Shown: positions 1 to 12,687, numbered from the stretch's first letter. The stretch is DNA of 37,071 bases from Candidatus Peregrinibacteria bacterium (GCA_016196295.1 JACPYA010000072.1:1-37071); one strand, 5' to 3'. The notes: generated by a model from the letters alone, not told the origin. A program made the numbers and translations.

Positions 1-19
1 ATTACAAGGAACCAAGCTC

Positions 20-421
20 ATGTTACGAGCAAAGAATGATGCTGCGCTTGCCATTTCGCTGGTGGCACTCATTATCTCGTTGGGAGTTTTCCTCCGTACT
101 CCCACGGCAGAAGAAGTTGCAGATGAGATTTTGAAACGGAGTACTCTACAACTTCAGCCCAAGCCCATAGAGTTGGGTGAGATTCCAAAGCAGCCCGACA
201 TCCCCTATCTTACCGTTGAGAGTGCCGAACATAAGGCGCTCGCTCGGGAAGGGTCGGTGGAGGTGGTCACCAAGTATGGTGAGAAGCAGGTGCTGAAGAT
301 CCCCTTCACGGGGCAAGTCAGTTCCCTGATCTTCGGCCCCGACGGCAAGTCGATTGCCATTGTCACCAAGGGAACTGCAGAAATGCAGATGTGGTCTCTC
401 GAGACCAAACAGCGTTTGTAA
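20..421 (+). CDS. small membrane-anchored protein with one WD40-like blade
   Basis: A 133-residue protein of unknown function. An N-terminal hydrophobic segment (about residues 10-27) should anchor it in the membrane. The rest is probably outside the cell, although topology cannot be proved. The last 35 residues read like a single beta-propeller blade: a SLIFGPDGKSIAIV segment followed by a W near the end. One blade cannot form a propeller, so this may be the shortened end of a WD40 protein or a chance likeness. An AAGGAA stretch 8 nt before the ATG fits a Shine-Dalgarno sequence. The gene lies at the window edge, so its upstream neighbours are unknown. A hairpin without a clear T-tract follows at about 460-487. 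Confidence 0.55.
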   Translation: MLRAKNDAALAISLVALIISLGVFLRTPTAEEVADEILKRSTLQLQPKPIELGEIPKQPDIPYLTVESAEHKALAREGSVEVVTKYGEKQVLKIPFTGQVSSLIFGPDGKSIAIVTKGTAEMQMWSLETKQRL

Positions 422-515
422 AACTAGCAGGCTTCGGCTTGCATCGGATTCGCAACCAAACCTCCAGGCCCAATGGCTTGGAGGTTCGGCATGCCTGAAT
501 TTTGGATGAGACATC

Positions 516-539
516 CCCTCTCCCTATTTAGGGAGAGGG
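516..539. repeat. palindrome, CCCTCTCCCTA/TAGGGAGAGGG type
   Basis: Perfect 11-bp arms with a 2-nt loop. The same CTCCCTCTCCC-type arms reappear at 4475-4560, so this is one member of an interspersed family. It lies just upstream of the flavoprotein gene, and the longer reading frame starting at 544 would begin immediately after it. Confidence 0.8.
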
Positions 540-621
540 TAAGGTGAGGGTTCTTCAGGCAATATTTTCTTCCGCCAGCCGAAGGAAAGGTCGTTCAATT
601 GCATGCTACAGTACAGTACAA

Positions 622-1338
622 ATGCCTATTCCCACTCACACCATTCGGTGCACGAAAAATGAACGCATCGCGAAGGATGTCTACGATGTGCGCTTCACGA
701 AGCCGGAAGGCTTTACCTTCAAGGCCGGGCAATTTGTACTCTTCGATGTCGCATTAATCGAAAAACCGACCGACATGCAGACCCGCGCGCTTTCGATCGC
801 GTCTCTTCCCGACGAACACGAATTGGGGTTCATCGTGAAGCTCAAGCCCGGCGGACGCATGAGCAGATGGATCGCGGAAGTATTAAAAGCGGGGATGGAG
901 GCAAAGATGAAGGGGCCCTTTGGGAACTTTGTTCTCGATCGCACGACGGACAAGGAATACTTCTTCATCGCAACGAGCGCGGGAGTCGCACCTTTTCGGC
1001 CGATGATCGTCGAAGCCTTGAAAGCAGGAGAAATGCGGAAGATCGACCTCGTCTTTGGCGTGCGCAGCGAAGAAGATCTCTTCTGGGAACAAGAACTTGC
1101 CGTACTCGCGAAAGAGCACAAGAATTTTTCCCTGCACATCGGACTCAGTCAGCCCAATGAATCATGGAAAGGACACAGGGGTCGCGTGCAGACACTGGCA
1201 CCGGCCATAGCAAAAGATTTTTCAAAGAAGAATGTCTACATTTGCGGGAGTCCGGATATGACAAATGAATTGAAAAAGATCTCACTCGAGGAGTGGGGGA
1301 TAGAGAAAAAAGATTTACATGTAGAGGGGTATATTTAA
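622..1338 (+). CDS. ferredoxin/flavodoxin-NADP reductase-like FAD-binding oxidoreductase
   Basis: A 238-residue cytoplasmic flavoprotein of the ferredoxin-NADP reductase superfamily. It is expected to move electrons between NAD(P)H and a small redox partner through FAD. The FAD domain shows GQF at 36-38 and RALS at 55-58, the usual R-x-Y/L-S flavin motif, followed by GPFG at 98-101. The NAD domain shows SAGVAP at 119-124 and CGSP at 208-211. The C-terminus is short and ends in GYI, as in bacterial reductases of this size. I chose ATG 622 because the frame upstream (from 544) reads through palindromic repeat sequence. No Shine-Dalgarno is visible. A TACAGT box 9 nt upstream could be a -10 element. 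The partner protein is not in the window. Confidence 0.8.
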   Translation: MPIPTHTIRCTKNERIAKDVYDVRFTKPEGFTFKAGQFVLFDVALIEKPTDMQTRALSIASLPDEHELGFIVKLKPGGRMSRWIAEVLKAGMEAKMKGPFGNFVLDRTTDKEYFFIATSAGVAPFRPMIVEALKAGEMRKIDLVFGVRSEEDLFWEQELAVLAKEHKNFSLHIGLSQPNESWKGHRGRVQTLAPAIAKDFSKKNVYICGSPDMTNELKKISLEEWGIEKKDLHVEGYI

Positions 1339-1348
1339 ATGAATTTGA

Positions 1349-1452
1349 ATGCCTCCACCCCCAACCCCTCCTCCGGTGGAGGAGGGGAGCAATTTTCCGT
1401 TTTGATAAAGCAATTCCCTTCCTCCCTCGGAGGAAGGGCAAGGGATGGAGGC
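1349..1452. repeat. nested palindromic repeat pair
   Basis: Two strong hairpins, CCCCTCCTCC/GGAGGAGGGG at about 1365-1388 and CCCTTCCTCC/GGAGGAAGGG at about 1417-1438, lie between outer arms beginning GCCTCCACCC and ending in TGGAGGC. The element fills the gap between two convergent genes and may act as a bidirectional terminator, but there is no long T-tract. Confidence 0.75.
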
Positions 1453-1456
1453 GTTC

Positions 1457-2089
1457 TCAGGGTAATTTCATCTCCCCCGTGTGCAGCATCTGCAACACCC
1501 TTGGATACCATTCTTTTTCGAGTTCTTGCACTTTTGCCTTGAGAGTTTCAGGTGTATCCGTCTGCGAAACCGTACACTTTTTTTGTACAAGTATTGGTCC
1601 TGTATCTAGCCCTTCATCGATGACGTGGATCGTCATGCCAGACTCACGCTCGCCTGCTTGGATCACCTCCTCATGGGCGTGGAGGCCGGGATGTTTGGGA
1701 AGAAGTGACGGGTGAACATTGAGGATCCGATTTTTCCATGTTGAAACAAACCATGGCGAGAGCATGTAGAGCCATCCGATACCGGCGATGACGGTCGAGC
1801 TTGTAGCTTGCCCGCCCGGACGCGGTCGGACGGGTAGCTTGTAGCTTTTAGGAACTAACTCAAGAATTGCTTCGTGCAATCGTCGATCATAATCTTCCCG
1901 ATCCTCATTTTTTTTCTTCGTCACGATTCTTACGGGAAGGCCGGCAGCCTTTGCTTTTGTAACGCAGCCGCGATCGTCACGATCGGAAATTAATCCCAAG
2001 CAGCGTGCCTCGAGTGATGTATTTTTCAGTGCATCGATGATGGCTTGGAACGTTGTGCCGCGCGAGGAACTGAGGACGACGAAATTCAT
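1457..2089 (-). CDS. purN: phosphoribosylglycinamide formyltransferase (GAR transformylase)
   Basis: PurN transfers a formyl group from 10-formyl-tetrahydrofolate to GAR in purine synthesis. The 210-residue protein has the formyltransferase fold. The catalytic triad equivalents are N124 and H126 (in NVHPSLLP) and D162 (in DEGLDTGP). Residues 82-98 are an insertion that is not in ordinary PurN: it falls between LELVPK and TVIAG and is encoded by a palindromic repeat (1798-1847). It keeps the frame and avoids the catalytic residues. The start overlaps the stop of the upstream four-helix gene as ATGA, suggesting translational coupling. No other purine gene lies nearby, so the enzyme may serve a partial or salvage role. 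Confidence 0.9.
   Translation of the reverse strand: MNFVVLSSSRGTTFQAIIDALKNTSLEARCLGLISDRDDRGCVTKAKAAGLPVRIVTKKKNEDREDYDRRLHEAILELVPKSYKLPVRPRPGGQATSSTVIAGIGWLYMLSPWFVSTWKNRILNVHPSLLPKHPGLHAHEEVIQAGERESGMTIHVIDEGLDTGPILVQKKCTVSQTDTPETLKAKVQELEKEWYPRVLQMLHTGEMKLP
1798..1847. repeat. palindromic element inside purN
   Basis: AGCTTGTAGCTT occurs at 1798-1809 and again at 1836-1847, flanking a GC-rich imperfect palindrome at 1811-1834 (CCCGCCCGGAC / GTCGGACGGG). The related GGTAGCT arms appear upstream of rpoC. It is translated in frame as part of PurN. Confidence 0.8.
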
Positions 2090-2490
2090 TTGAAAGTGAC
2101 CGAAGTTGCCGAGGGGACCGAAGTGACCGATGTAGAACGCAATGAACCACGCAGTTTGGTGAGAAGGTAGCTGACTCTCTGGATCAAATCGTCAGCGAAA
2201 GCAAATTCTTCACTTGTTAGATACTTGAGATCACTTGCAAGGAGGCATTGGTAATAGAGTTCCTCCAATGAGCACGCTGCTATTTCATAAAAATGCTCTC
2301 TCTCCTTGACTGACCTTTTTGAACTTCCTTCTGCAATGTTTGTTGGCACACTTGAGGACGATTTACACATTTGATTAACCAATCGAAATCGTTCGTCCTT
2401 CGGAAATTTTCTTGTCATTTCATATGTCCAAAGACAAAGCTTGTGGGCTTCTTGCCAGACAACGAGTCGTTGGAATGGACGTATGTGCAT
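2086..2490 (-). CDS. four-helix bundle protein (S23-like / 23S rRNA intervening-sequence protein family)
   Basis: A 134-residue helical protein of the TIGR02436-type family. Its N-terminal FQRLVVWQEAH, the QMCKSSSSVPTNIAEG stretch and the following EREHFYEIAACSLEEL helix are the family signature. Members form small oligomeric bundles and their function is unsettled. Some are encoded inside 23S rRNA intervening sequences, but this one is an ordinary chromosomal gene. The last 13 residues (S/T/V-rich) are encoded by the GACCGA-type repeat at 2095-2135, so the tail is repeat-derived. Upstream, TAGGCT lies 6 nt before the ATG and could be a -10. The gene precedes and overlaps purN by 4 nt. Confidence 0.85.
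   Translation of the reverse strand: MHIRPFQRLVVWQEAHKLCLWTYEMTRKFPKDERFRLVNQMCKSSSSVPTNIAEGSSKRSVKEREHFYEIAACSLEELYYQCLLASDLKYLTSEEFAFADDLIQRVSYLLTKLRGSLRSTSVTSVPSATSVTFK
2095..2138. repeat. degenerate 9-nt repeat array (GACCGAAGT type)
   Basis: Successive GACCGAAGT / GCCGAGGG / GACCGAAGT / GACCGATGT units. The same unit, often in inverted pairs, recurs at 2503-2560, 3308-3400 and 17158-17255. Here it encodes the C-terminal tail of the four-helix protein. Confidence 0.7.
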
Positions 2491-2502
2491 ATTTGTAGCC
2501 TA

Positions 2503-2560
2503 GCACATCGGTCCCTTCGGTCACATCGGTTCCCTCGGTGCCCTTCAAAGGATTCCCCTG
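2503..2560. repeat. degenerate 9-nt repeat array (TCGGTCCCT type)
   Basis: CATCGGTCCCTTCGGTCAC and following units are the complement of the GACCGA repeat at 2095-2138. Together the two arrays flank the four-helix gene in opposite orientation. Confidence 0.65.
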
Positions 2561-3297
2561 AATAAATCTTCTGCGGGTTCGATCCCTGGCACCCATCCCG
2601 CGACATCCGAGAGTTCGATTCCGTGGTCTCGGACAATGACCGCCGGGACGGCCTGCGCTTCGTTTCCCATAAGCATGTTTGCGGCGGTTGCGAGCTGGTC
2701 TGCGACTGCTTCCGTTGTGATCCTCATTTTTTCCCCGTAGAGATCTTCTCTTCCTTTCAGGCTCACGAGCGGATCGACGCCTGCCGTCACGAGTGCGAAC
2801 GCGGTCACACCCAGTCGTCGCGGGCGGCAGCAAGAGTCCGTGATGAGAATGCCAATCTTTCCGCCGAGTGCGTCGCGCAATTTTTTTGCGGAGGTCATCG
2901 GGTCTCTCGGCCAGCCGATGGCTTTTCCCTTTTCCACATTGCTCTCATCAAGCCCCGCGTTCGCCGTGAGGATTGTTCCCACCGCTAACCCCTCCGGCTT
3001 CACTTCCGTCAGAATCGCGCCGGGGCAATGCCCGACTGCTTTCCCATGAAGCCGTTTGAGTTCATTCAAGACCGTTTCGCAAAATTCTGGGGAGCGTCCC
3101 GTTTTCTTATTCCACTCTTCTGCTTCCTCAGTTGCCTTCATTTTCGAGAGGTCGATGGCTGCTCCCTCCGTCGTCGCGACTGCTTTGGACGAGATGACGA
3201 CGATGTCTCCCGCTTGAATGGCTCCGTGCTTTTGAAGGATTGTGGCGAGATCATCGCCGGATCGCAGGAGTGGTGTTTGAATGGGAATGAGAAGCAC
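2545..3297 (-). CDS. coenzyme F420-0:L-glutamate ligase-like protein (CofE family)
   Basis: CofE-family enzymes add glutamate to coenzyme F420-0 using GTP. The protein shows the family core: GDIVVISSKAVA near the N-terminus, NAGLDESN (113-120) and ITDSCCRPRR (152-161), followed by RGRED-like KGREDLYG and a helical C-terminus with MLMGNEAQAVPAVIVR. With the GTG start at 3297 it has 250 residues, close to the family norm. The longer frame to ATG 3402 would add 35 residues encoded wholly by the 9-nt repeat and would overlap the upstream gene, so I prefer 3297. No other F420 gene is in the window. The true substrate may be a different amino acid or acceptor. Confidence 0.75.
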   Translation of the reverse strand: MLLIPIQTPLLRSGDDLATILQKHGAIQAGDIVVISSKAVATTEGAAIDLSKMKATEEAEEWNKKTGRSPEFCETVLNELKRLHGKAVGHCPGAILTEVKPEGLAVGTILTANAGLDESNVEKGKAIGWPRDPMTSAKKLRDALGGKIGILITDSCCRPRRLGVTAFALVTAGVDPLVSLKGREDLYGEKMRITTEAVADQLATAANMLMGNEAQAVPAVIVRDHGIELSDVAGWVPGIEPAEDLFRGIL

Positions 3298-3307
3298 GAG
3301 ACCAGAA

Positions 3308-3402
3308 TAGGGCACCGAAGGGACCGAGGAAACCGAGGAAACCGAGGTATTCGTCGAACGTCGGTCCCATCGGTGCCTTCGGCCACCTCGGTCACCAAAC
3401 AT
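3308..3402. repeat. degenerate 9-nt repeat array with inverted halves
   Basis: The left half reads as GACCGAGGA / AACCGAGGA units and the right half as TCGGTCCCA / TCGGTGCCT units, so the array can fold into a long imperfect hairpin. It separates the CofE-like gene from the upstream membrane-protein gene. Confidence 0.7.
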
Positions 3403-3913
3403 TCACCGGCGCATTCTTTACGAGGATGACATTTCGTTCCACTGCTCCCGTCATCAGCTCCACTTTGACGAGGCGGATCTTCAAGGCGATGCCGGAGGGG
3501 TTATGCATGTCGAGATCGCGCGGCATCTCCGCCGTACGGAAGGAGAGGGTCGCGCCCTGCGGGATGTGCCAACGAACGAATCCAAACTCGGATTCCTCTC
3601 CTGGCGTGTCCTCCAGGGATCTCCCGCGTACTTCGCGGCGCTCCCACGTGTCCGGCAGACTCACGTACACGGTCTCGGTGCCGTCGTGCGTCACTTCGAT
3701 CAGGCCGCTCGGCGCATTCTGTTTCACCCCGAAGCGAAACTCGACGGTCAAAGGTTCGCTGTGCTCGATGCCAATATCCGTGCCCGGTCCCGTTGCGCTC
3801 CGCGAAAAGTTGGAACCACTGAGGCCTTTGACCAATGCAAACACCACCACCGCTGCCGCGAGCCCGGCGACGAGGTGGCCGGAGGAAGAGCTGCGAGGTC
3901 GTTTCTTTGCCAT
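3392..3913 (-). CDS. single-pass membrane protein, unknown function
   Basis: A 173-residue protein with a basic, Ser-rich N-terminus (MAKKRPRSSSS), a transmembrane segment at about 13-30 and a predicted extracytoplasmic beta-rich domain. I do not recognise the domain. ATG 3913 was chosen because the membrane segment follows at once and the upstream frame is antisense to the next gene. An AGGAGGT lies immediately before the ATG, too close for normal Shine-Dalgarno use, while TACTAT lies 10 nt upstream and may be the -10 of a leaderless or near-leaderless message. The gene is divergent from the zinc-ribbon gene with only 90 nt between them. Its 3' end runs into the repeat array. Confidence 0.65.
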   Translation of the reverse strand: MAKKRPRSSSSGHLVAGLAAAVVVFALVKGLSGSNFSRSATGPGTDIGIEHSEPLTVEFRFGVKQNAPSGLIEVTHDGTETVYVSLPDTWERREVRGRSLEDTPGEESEFGFVRWHIPQGATLSFRTAEMPRDLDMHNPSGIALKIRLVKVELMTGAVERNVILVKNAPVNVW

Positions 3914-4003
3914 ACCTCCTTCTATAGTAGCCCCGCCCATAGGAGAGAAGAAAATGGAAATTTTGCTGAGTGACAGGGCTCCGCGTGGTACACTTATAGT
4001 CAG

Positions 4004-4387
4004 ATGGACCTCGACCCGCACACGCTGCAGCAAATCATCGAACGCATCGAGCAACAGATGCGCTGCCCGCAGTGCGGCAAGCGCATTCCCGTGGATATGA
4101 CGTCCGTCCGCTTGGCGGGTGACGACTTCATGCTCCTGCAGCTTCGTTGCGAGACGTGCGACGCATTCATCGTGCTCCATGCGTCTCTGCAGGGTGCGGA
4201 AAACTTGCTGCCGAAGTCCGAGAAAGACGGCATGGTGAACGCGAGCTCCACGCTCAACCTGAAAGATGATGAGGTGAAGATGCTGCGAAAAGCGTTGGAG
4301 GACAGCGATGGTTCATTCTCCGAGCTCTTCAAAAAGTTCGGAGAGGGGACGTCATCGAAAGGTACGAGGAAGACCGATATTGTGTAA
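4004..4387 (+). CDS. zinc-ribbon protein, unknown function
   Basis: A 127-residue cytoplasmic protein. CPQC (C21, C24) and CETC (C49, C52) form one zinc-ribbon knuckle pair spaced like those of RNA- or DNA-binding ribbons. The region after residue 75 is charged and helical. No enzyme motif is seen. Upstream, TACACT lies 9 nt and TATAGT 3 nt before the ATG and there is no Shine-Dalgarno, which fits leaderless initiation. It stands alone before the repeat-filled leader of rpoC, in the place where rpoB would usually be. Confidence 0.65.
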   Translation: MDLDPHTLQQIIERIEQQMRCPQCGKRIPVDMTSVRLAGDDFMLLQLRCETCDAFIVLHASLQGAENLLPKSEKDGMVNASSTLNLKDDEVKMLRKALEDSDGSFSELFKKFGEGTSSKGTRKTDIV

Positions 4388-4469
4388 TAATGGGAGTGGA
4401 GATCTTAGAGGAAAATTCTCTCGATGTTTCGCCAAGGATTTTTTTGTTTTATGACTTCGGGCTGACACC

Positions 4470-4581
4470 CTCACCCCCAGCCCTCTTCCTCTAGAGAGGG
4501 AGAGGGGGGATGCCGCTCGCTAAACGGACAAGCTCTTCCCTCTCCCTTCAAAAAGGGAGAGCCTGCCTGCCGGCAGGCAGG
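4470..4581. repeat. cluster of three palindromic repeats
   Basis: The 459-nt gap between the zinc-ribbon gene and rpoC holds CCCTCTTCCTCTAGAGAGGGAGAGGG (about 4480-4507, written here only as a family member), CCCTCTCCCTT/AAGGGAGAG (about 4539-4562) and a perfect 20-bp palindrome at 4562-4581 with CCTGCCTGCC arms. No gene is seen between 4388 and 4639. Confidence 0.75.
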
Positions 4582-4639
4582 GGCGATTAGCCGCGAAATA
4601 TCAATCAATGAAATCGTTAAAACGAGACCGAAAAAACGC

Positions 4640-4668
4640 TTGCATCCGCTTTTTCACCTCTTTATAAT
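4640..4668 (+). promoter_or_regulatory. sigma70-type promoter for rpoC
   Basis: TTGCAT (4640-4645), a 17-nt spacer and TATAAT (4663-4668). Transcription would start near 4675 and give a leader of about 170 nt that contains an inverted repeat (4753-4820). Confidence 0.7.
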
Positions 4669-4752
4669 GCACCTACATTTCCGGAGTTCCTCTTGCGATT
4701 CAGACGATCGCCTCGGAGGAGCTGCGGAGTTTCATGCGTGCGTTCGCACGCA

Positions 4753-4820
4753 AGGTAGCTGGGTAGCGTGGGTAGCTTTGGTAGCTCGTTGCCACGTCCA
4801 GAACCAGCTACCAAGCTACC
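4753..4820. repeat. GGTAGCT inverted repeat in the rpoC leader
   Basis: GGTAGCT units at about 4754-4786 pair with AGCTACCAAGCTACC at 4806-4820. The arms match the family inserted in purN. In the RNA they would fold into a hairpin ending 26 nt before the rpoC start. Confidence 0.75.
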
Positions 4821-4846
4821 AATCCTTCATTCTCTCCCTCACTTGT

Positions 4847-8713
<3,867 letters not shown>

Positions 8714-8721
8714 CTAAAAAA

Positions 8722-8757
8722 CGTAGGTCCGAAATATTTCGGACCTACGATTTTTTC
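8722..8757. terminator. intrinsic terminator after rpoC (palindromic family B)
   Basis: A perfect 28-bp palindrome at 8722-8749 (CGTAGGTCCGAAA arms) preceded by A6 and followed by ATTTTTTC. It would also work for antisense transcripts. Its GGTC-x-G-AATATT-C-x-GACC core is shared with the palindrome at 16396-16435. Confidence 0.9.
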
Positions 8758-8786
8758 TTTACATCCCACCGCCTTCCCACTACCAT
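8758..8786 (+). promoter_or_regulatory. possible rpsL promoter
   Basis: TTTACA (8758-8763), a 17-nt spacer and TACCAT (8781-8786), 11 nt before the ATG. The -10 match is weak. No Shine-Dalgarno sequence precedes rpsL, so a near-leaderless message is possible. Confidence 0.35.
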
Positions 8787-8797
8787 TCCACTCCCAA

Positions 8798-9220
8798 ATG
8801 CCTACCATTTCTCAGCTCGTCCGGCACGGCCGCAGGAACAAGAGACGCAAGTCGAAGGTTCCGGCCCTGCGCACGACGTGGAACTCGCTCAACATGCGTG
8901 ACGTTCCGCTCCAAAAAGGCGCGCCCTTCAAGCGCGGCGTGTGCGTGAAGGTCACGACGATGACGCCGAAGAAGCCGAACTCCGCTCTGCGCAAGATCGC
9001 CCGCGTTAGGCTCACAAATGGTCACGAAGTGAAGGCTTACATCATGGGGGAGGGCCACAACCTGCAGGAACACAGCGTCGTGCTCGTGCGCGGAGGACGC
9101 GTGAAGGACCTGCCGGGTGTGCGCTACCACATCGTCCGCGGCATCCTCGATACGGAAGGCGTGCGAGATCGAAAACAAGGGAGGAGTCGATATGGTGCGA
9201 AAAAGCCCAAGTCTGCATAG
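8798..9220 (+). CDS. rpsL: 30S ribosomal protein S12
   Basis: A decoding-centre protein of the small subunit, 140 residues. The [11 protein letters not shown] and [26 protein letters not shown] blocks are intact, including the lysines where streptomycin-resistance changes usually arise. An insertion of about 15 residues between VPAL and KRGVC gives the longer Gram-positive-type form rather than the 124-residue E. coli form. It heads the str-type cluster rpsL-rpsG-fusA, here with gaps and repeats between the genes instead of a tight operon. Confidence 0.97.
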   Translation: MPTISQLVRHGRRNKRRKSKVPALRTTWNSLNMRDVPLQKGAPFKRGVCVKVTTMTPKKPNSALRKIARVRLTNGHEVKAYIMGEGHNLQEHSVVLVRGGRVKDLPGVRYHIVRGILDTEGVRDRKQGRSRYGAKKPKSA

Positions 9221-9228
9221 TTGTTTAT

Positions 9229-9325
9229 CGTTTATTCGTTTTTCGTTTTTGGTTATGACGTCATTCACATCCCGAAGCGGCCGAACGAAAAACGAGCAAC
9301 GAGCAAACGAGCAACATTTTCAACC
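9229..9325. repeat. GTTCGTTTTT-type inverted repeat
   Basis: The left arm is a run of CGTTTATTCGTTTTTCG and GTTTTTGGTTAT units, and the right arm is GAACGAAAAACGAGCAACGAG. It fills the rpsL-rpsG gap. A second copy of the family is at 32149-32230. Confidence 0.7.
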
Positions 9326-9342
9326 ACTCTCTTAATCTCATC

Positions 9343-9795
9343 ATGGCACGCCCCGTCAAATCCTACATTCCACAGGGTTCCGATCCGCTCCTCGAGAAGT
9401 TCATCAACTGTCTCATGAAGCGCGGCAAGAAGGCGACGGCCCGAAAGATTTTCACCGATGCACTCGAGATCATCAAGACGCGCACGAAGGATCCTCCCAT
9501 GGAGGTCTTCAGTAAGGCGCTCTTGAACGTCACGCCGCTCGTCGAGGTTCGCCCGAAGCGCGTCGCCGGTTCCGTGTACCAAGTTCCGGTGGAGGTGAAT
9601 CCCCGCCGCCAGCAAGCGCTCTCGATCCGCTGGATCCTCACCGCCGCGCGGGACCGCAAGGGGATCCCGATGGCGCAGAAGCTCGCGCTGGAATTGCTCG
9701 ATGCATCGACCGATCAAGGTTCCGCGATCAAGAAGAAGCAGGACGTGTTGAAGATGGCGCAGGCGAACAAGGCTTTCGCGCACTTGGCGCGGTGA
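9343..9795 (+). CDS. rpsG: 30S ribosomal protein S7
   Basis: S7 nucleates assembly of the 30S head by binding the 3' domain of 16S rRNA and contacts tRNA in the E site. At 150 residues it is close to the usual 156. The family signature DPLLEKFINCLMKRGKKATA and KALLNVTPLVEVRPKRVAGSVYQVPVEV are clear, as is the RWILTAARDRKG helix. It lies between rpsL and fusA in the usual order. Its 3' end is followed within 20 nt by a REP hairpin with a T-rich tail (9811-9838) that can act as its terminator. No strong Shine-Dalgarno is visible. Confidence 0.97.
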   Translation: MARPVKSYIPQGSDPLLEKFINCLMKRGKKATARKIFTDALEIIKTRTKDPPMEVFSKALLNVTPLVEVRPKRVAGSVYQVPVEVNPRRQQALSIRWILTAARDRKGIPMAQKLALELLDASTDQGSAIKKKQDVLKMAQANKAFAHLAR

Positions 9796-9810
9796 TTTTT
9801 GCCACGGCCC

Positions 9811-9838
9811 GCGCCCAAGAACGGGCGCTCTGGTTTTT
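9811..9838. terminator. REP hairpin acting as rpsG terminator
   Basis: GCGCCC-AAGAAC-GGGCGC followed by TCTGGTTTTT. Read on the minus strand it is AGAG plus a GCGCCC hairpin, the same REP unit as at 9857-9876, 10400-10421 and 21653-21672. Confidence 0.75.
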
Positions 9839-9854
9839 CCATATTTTCATAAAT

Positions 9855-9900
9855 GAGAGCGGCCATTCCTGGCCGCAGTCTTTGGCCATTCCTGGCCGCG
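9855..9900 (+). repeat. tandem REP hairpins, RAYT 3' side
   Basis: AGAG followed by GCGGCC-ATTCCT-GGCCGC (hairpin 9859-9876), then a second GGCCATTCCTGGCC copy at 9884-9897 without the AGAG head. They lie a few bases beyond the RAYT stop codon. Confidence 0.75.
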
Positions 9901-9905
9901 GTTTA

Positions 9906-10343
9906 TCACCAATACCATGCTGTCTCCGCCACATCCCATTTTCCGCACGCAGAAGACCAGGGATAATCTTCGATGTTTTCCACCAATTTTTTTCGAACTG
10001 GATTCAAAGCGACATATCGAAGTGCTTCTTGGGGTTTTTTAGGAATAAGTACATGAAATCGCGGCTGCCAGATTGGGCCGAGACCGATATTTGAACTAAC
10101 AATGCCTTTATAAATGTTCATGATTTTGGAAATAGACCCCGGTTCAGGAACGCTCATGAGAAAATGACAATGGTCCGGCATGACGACAAAGCCGTAGGAA
10201 AATGGATATCGTTCTTGAACGCGATAGAGGGTTTCAATTGCTTCACGTGCGTATGCGGGATTTTGAAAGAGAGGCCGGCGACTTTTGATATTGGTCGTAA
10301 TCAGCATAATCGTCTCATTTTGCGTTGAATGTCTTTGCGACAT
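9906..10343 (-). CDS. REP-associated tyrosine transposase (RAYT, Y1 HUH family)
   Basis: A 145-residue single-domain HUH nuclease. The metal-binding motif is H58-C-H60 in VVMPDHCHFLM and the likely catalytic tyrosine is Y110 in RYVALNPVRKKLV, the classic RAYT layout. Such enzymes nick REP hairpins and are thought to spread them. It lies antisense between rpsG and fusA and is bracketed by AGAG-headed hairpins on both sides (9811-9900 and 10400-10421), making a compact REPtron. TACAAT lies 8 nt before the ATG and there is no Shine-Dalgarno, so the message may be leaderless. Both catalytic motifs are intact, so the enzyme could be active. Confidence 0.88.
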   Translation of the reverse strand: MSQRHSTQNETIMLITTNIKSRRPLFQNPAYAREAIETLYRVQERYPFSYGFVVMPDHCHFLMSVPEPGSISKIMNIYKGIVSSNIGLGPIWQPRFHVLIPKKPQEALRYVALNPVRKKLVENIEDYPWSSACGKWDVAETAWYW

Positions 10344-10399
10344 AGTGAATCATTGTAGCAATTTCTATGCTTTGACCGCGCCCAAAATGGTCTTCAACC

Positions 10400-10421
10400 G
10401 TGCCCAAGAATGGGCGCTCTC
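10400..10421 (-). repeat. REP hairpin, RAYT 5' side
   Basis: On the minus strand: AGAG followed by GCGCCC-ATTCTT-GGGCAC. It differs from the copy at 9811-9830 at two positions, and one outer pair is a G-T wobble. It precedes a T-rich stretch at about 10429-10437. Confidence 0.75.
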
Positions 10422-10471
10422 GTGGGTGGTTTTTTCGGGCTTCGATGAGCGGTTTCTATCCAGAAAAGCCG

Positions 10472-10500
10472 TTGCTTTCGCAAATTCCGTTCCCTATACT
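10472..10500 (+). promoter_or_regulatory. promoter for fusA
   Basis: TTGCTT (10472-10477), a 17-nt spacer and TATACT (10495-10500). This gives fusA its own promoter downstream of the RAYT insertion, with a leader of about 80 nt. Confidence 0.7.
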
Positions 10501-10587
10501 CTCCGCACGCTTTTTAGGGATGCATGAGCATCCGGATTGGGTATGCATCTTTTTCCCTAGCCCAAGCCCTAACCCGAGCCCTACATC

Positions 10588-12687
<2,100 letters not shown>

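Noticed and set aside
544-621. An N-terminal extension of the ferredoxin reductase-like protein
   Set aside because: The extra 26 codons start right after a palindromic repeat and do not resemble the family, so the start at 622 is preferred.
3914-4180. An N-terminal extension of the minus-strand membrane protein
   Set aside because: It is antisense to the zinc-ribbon gene and would put the membrane segment far inside the protein.
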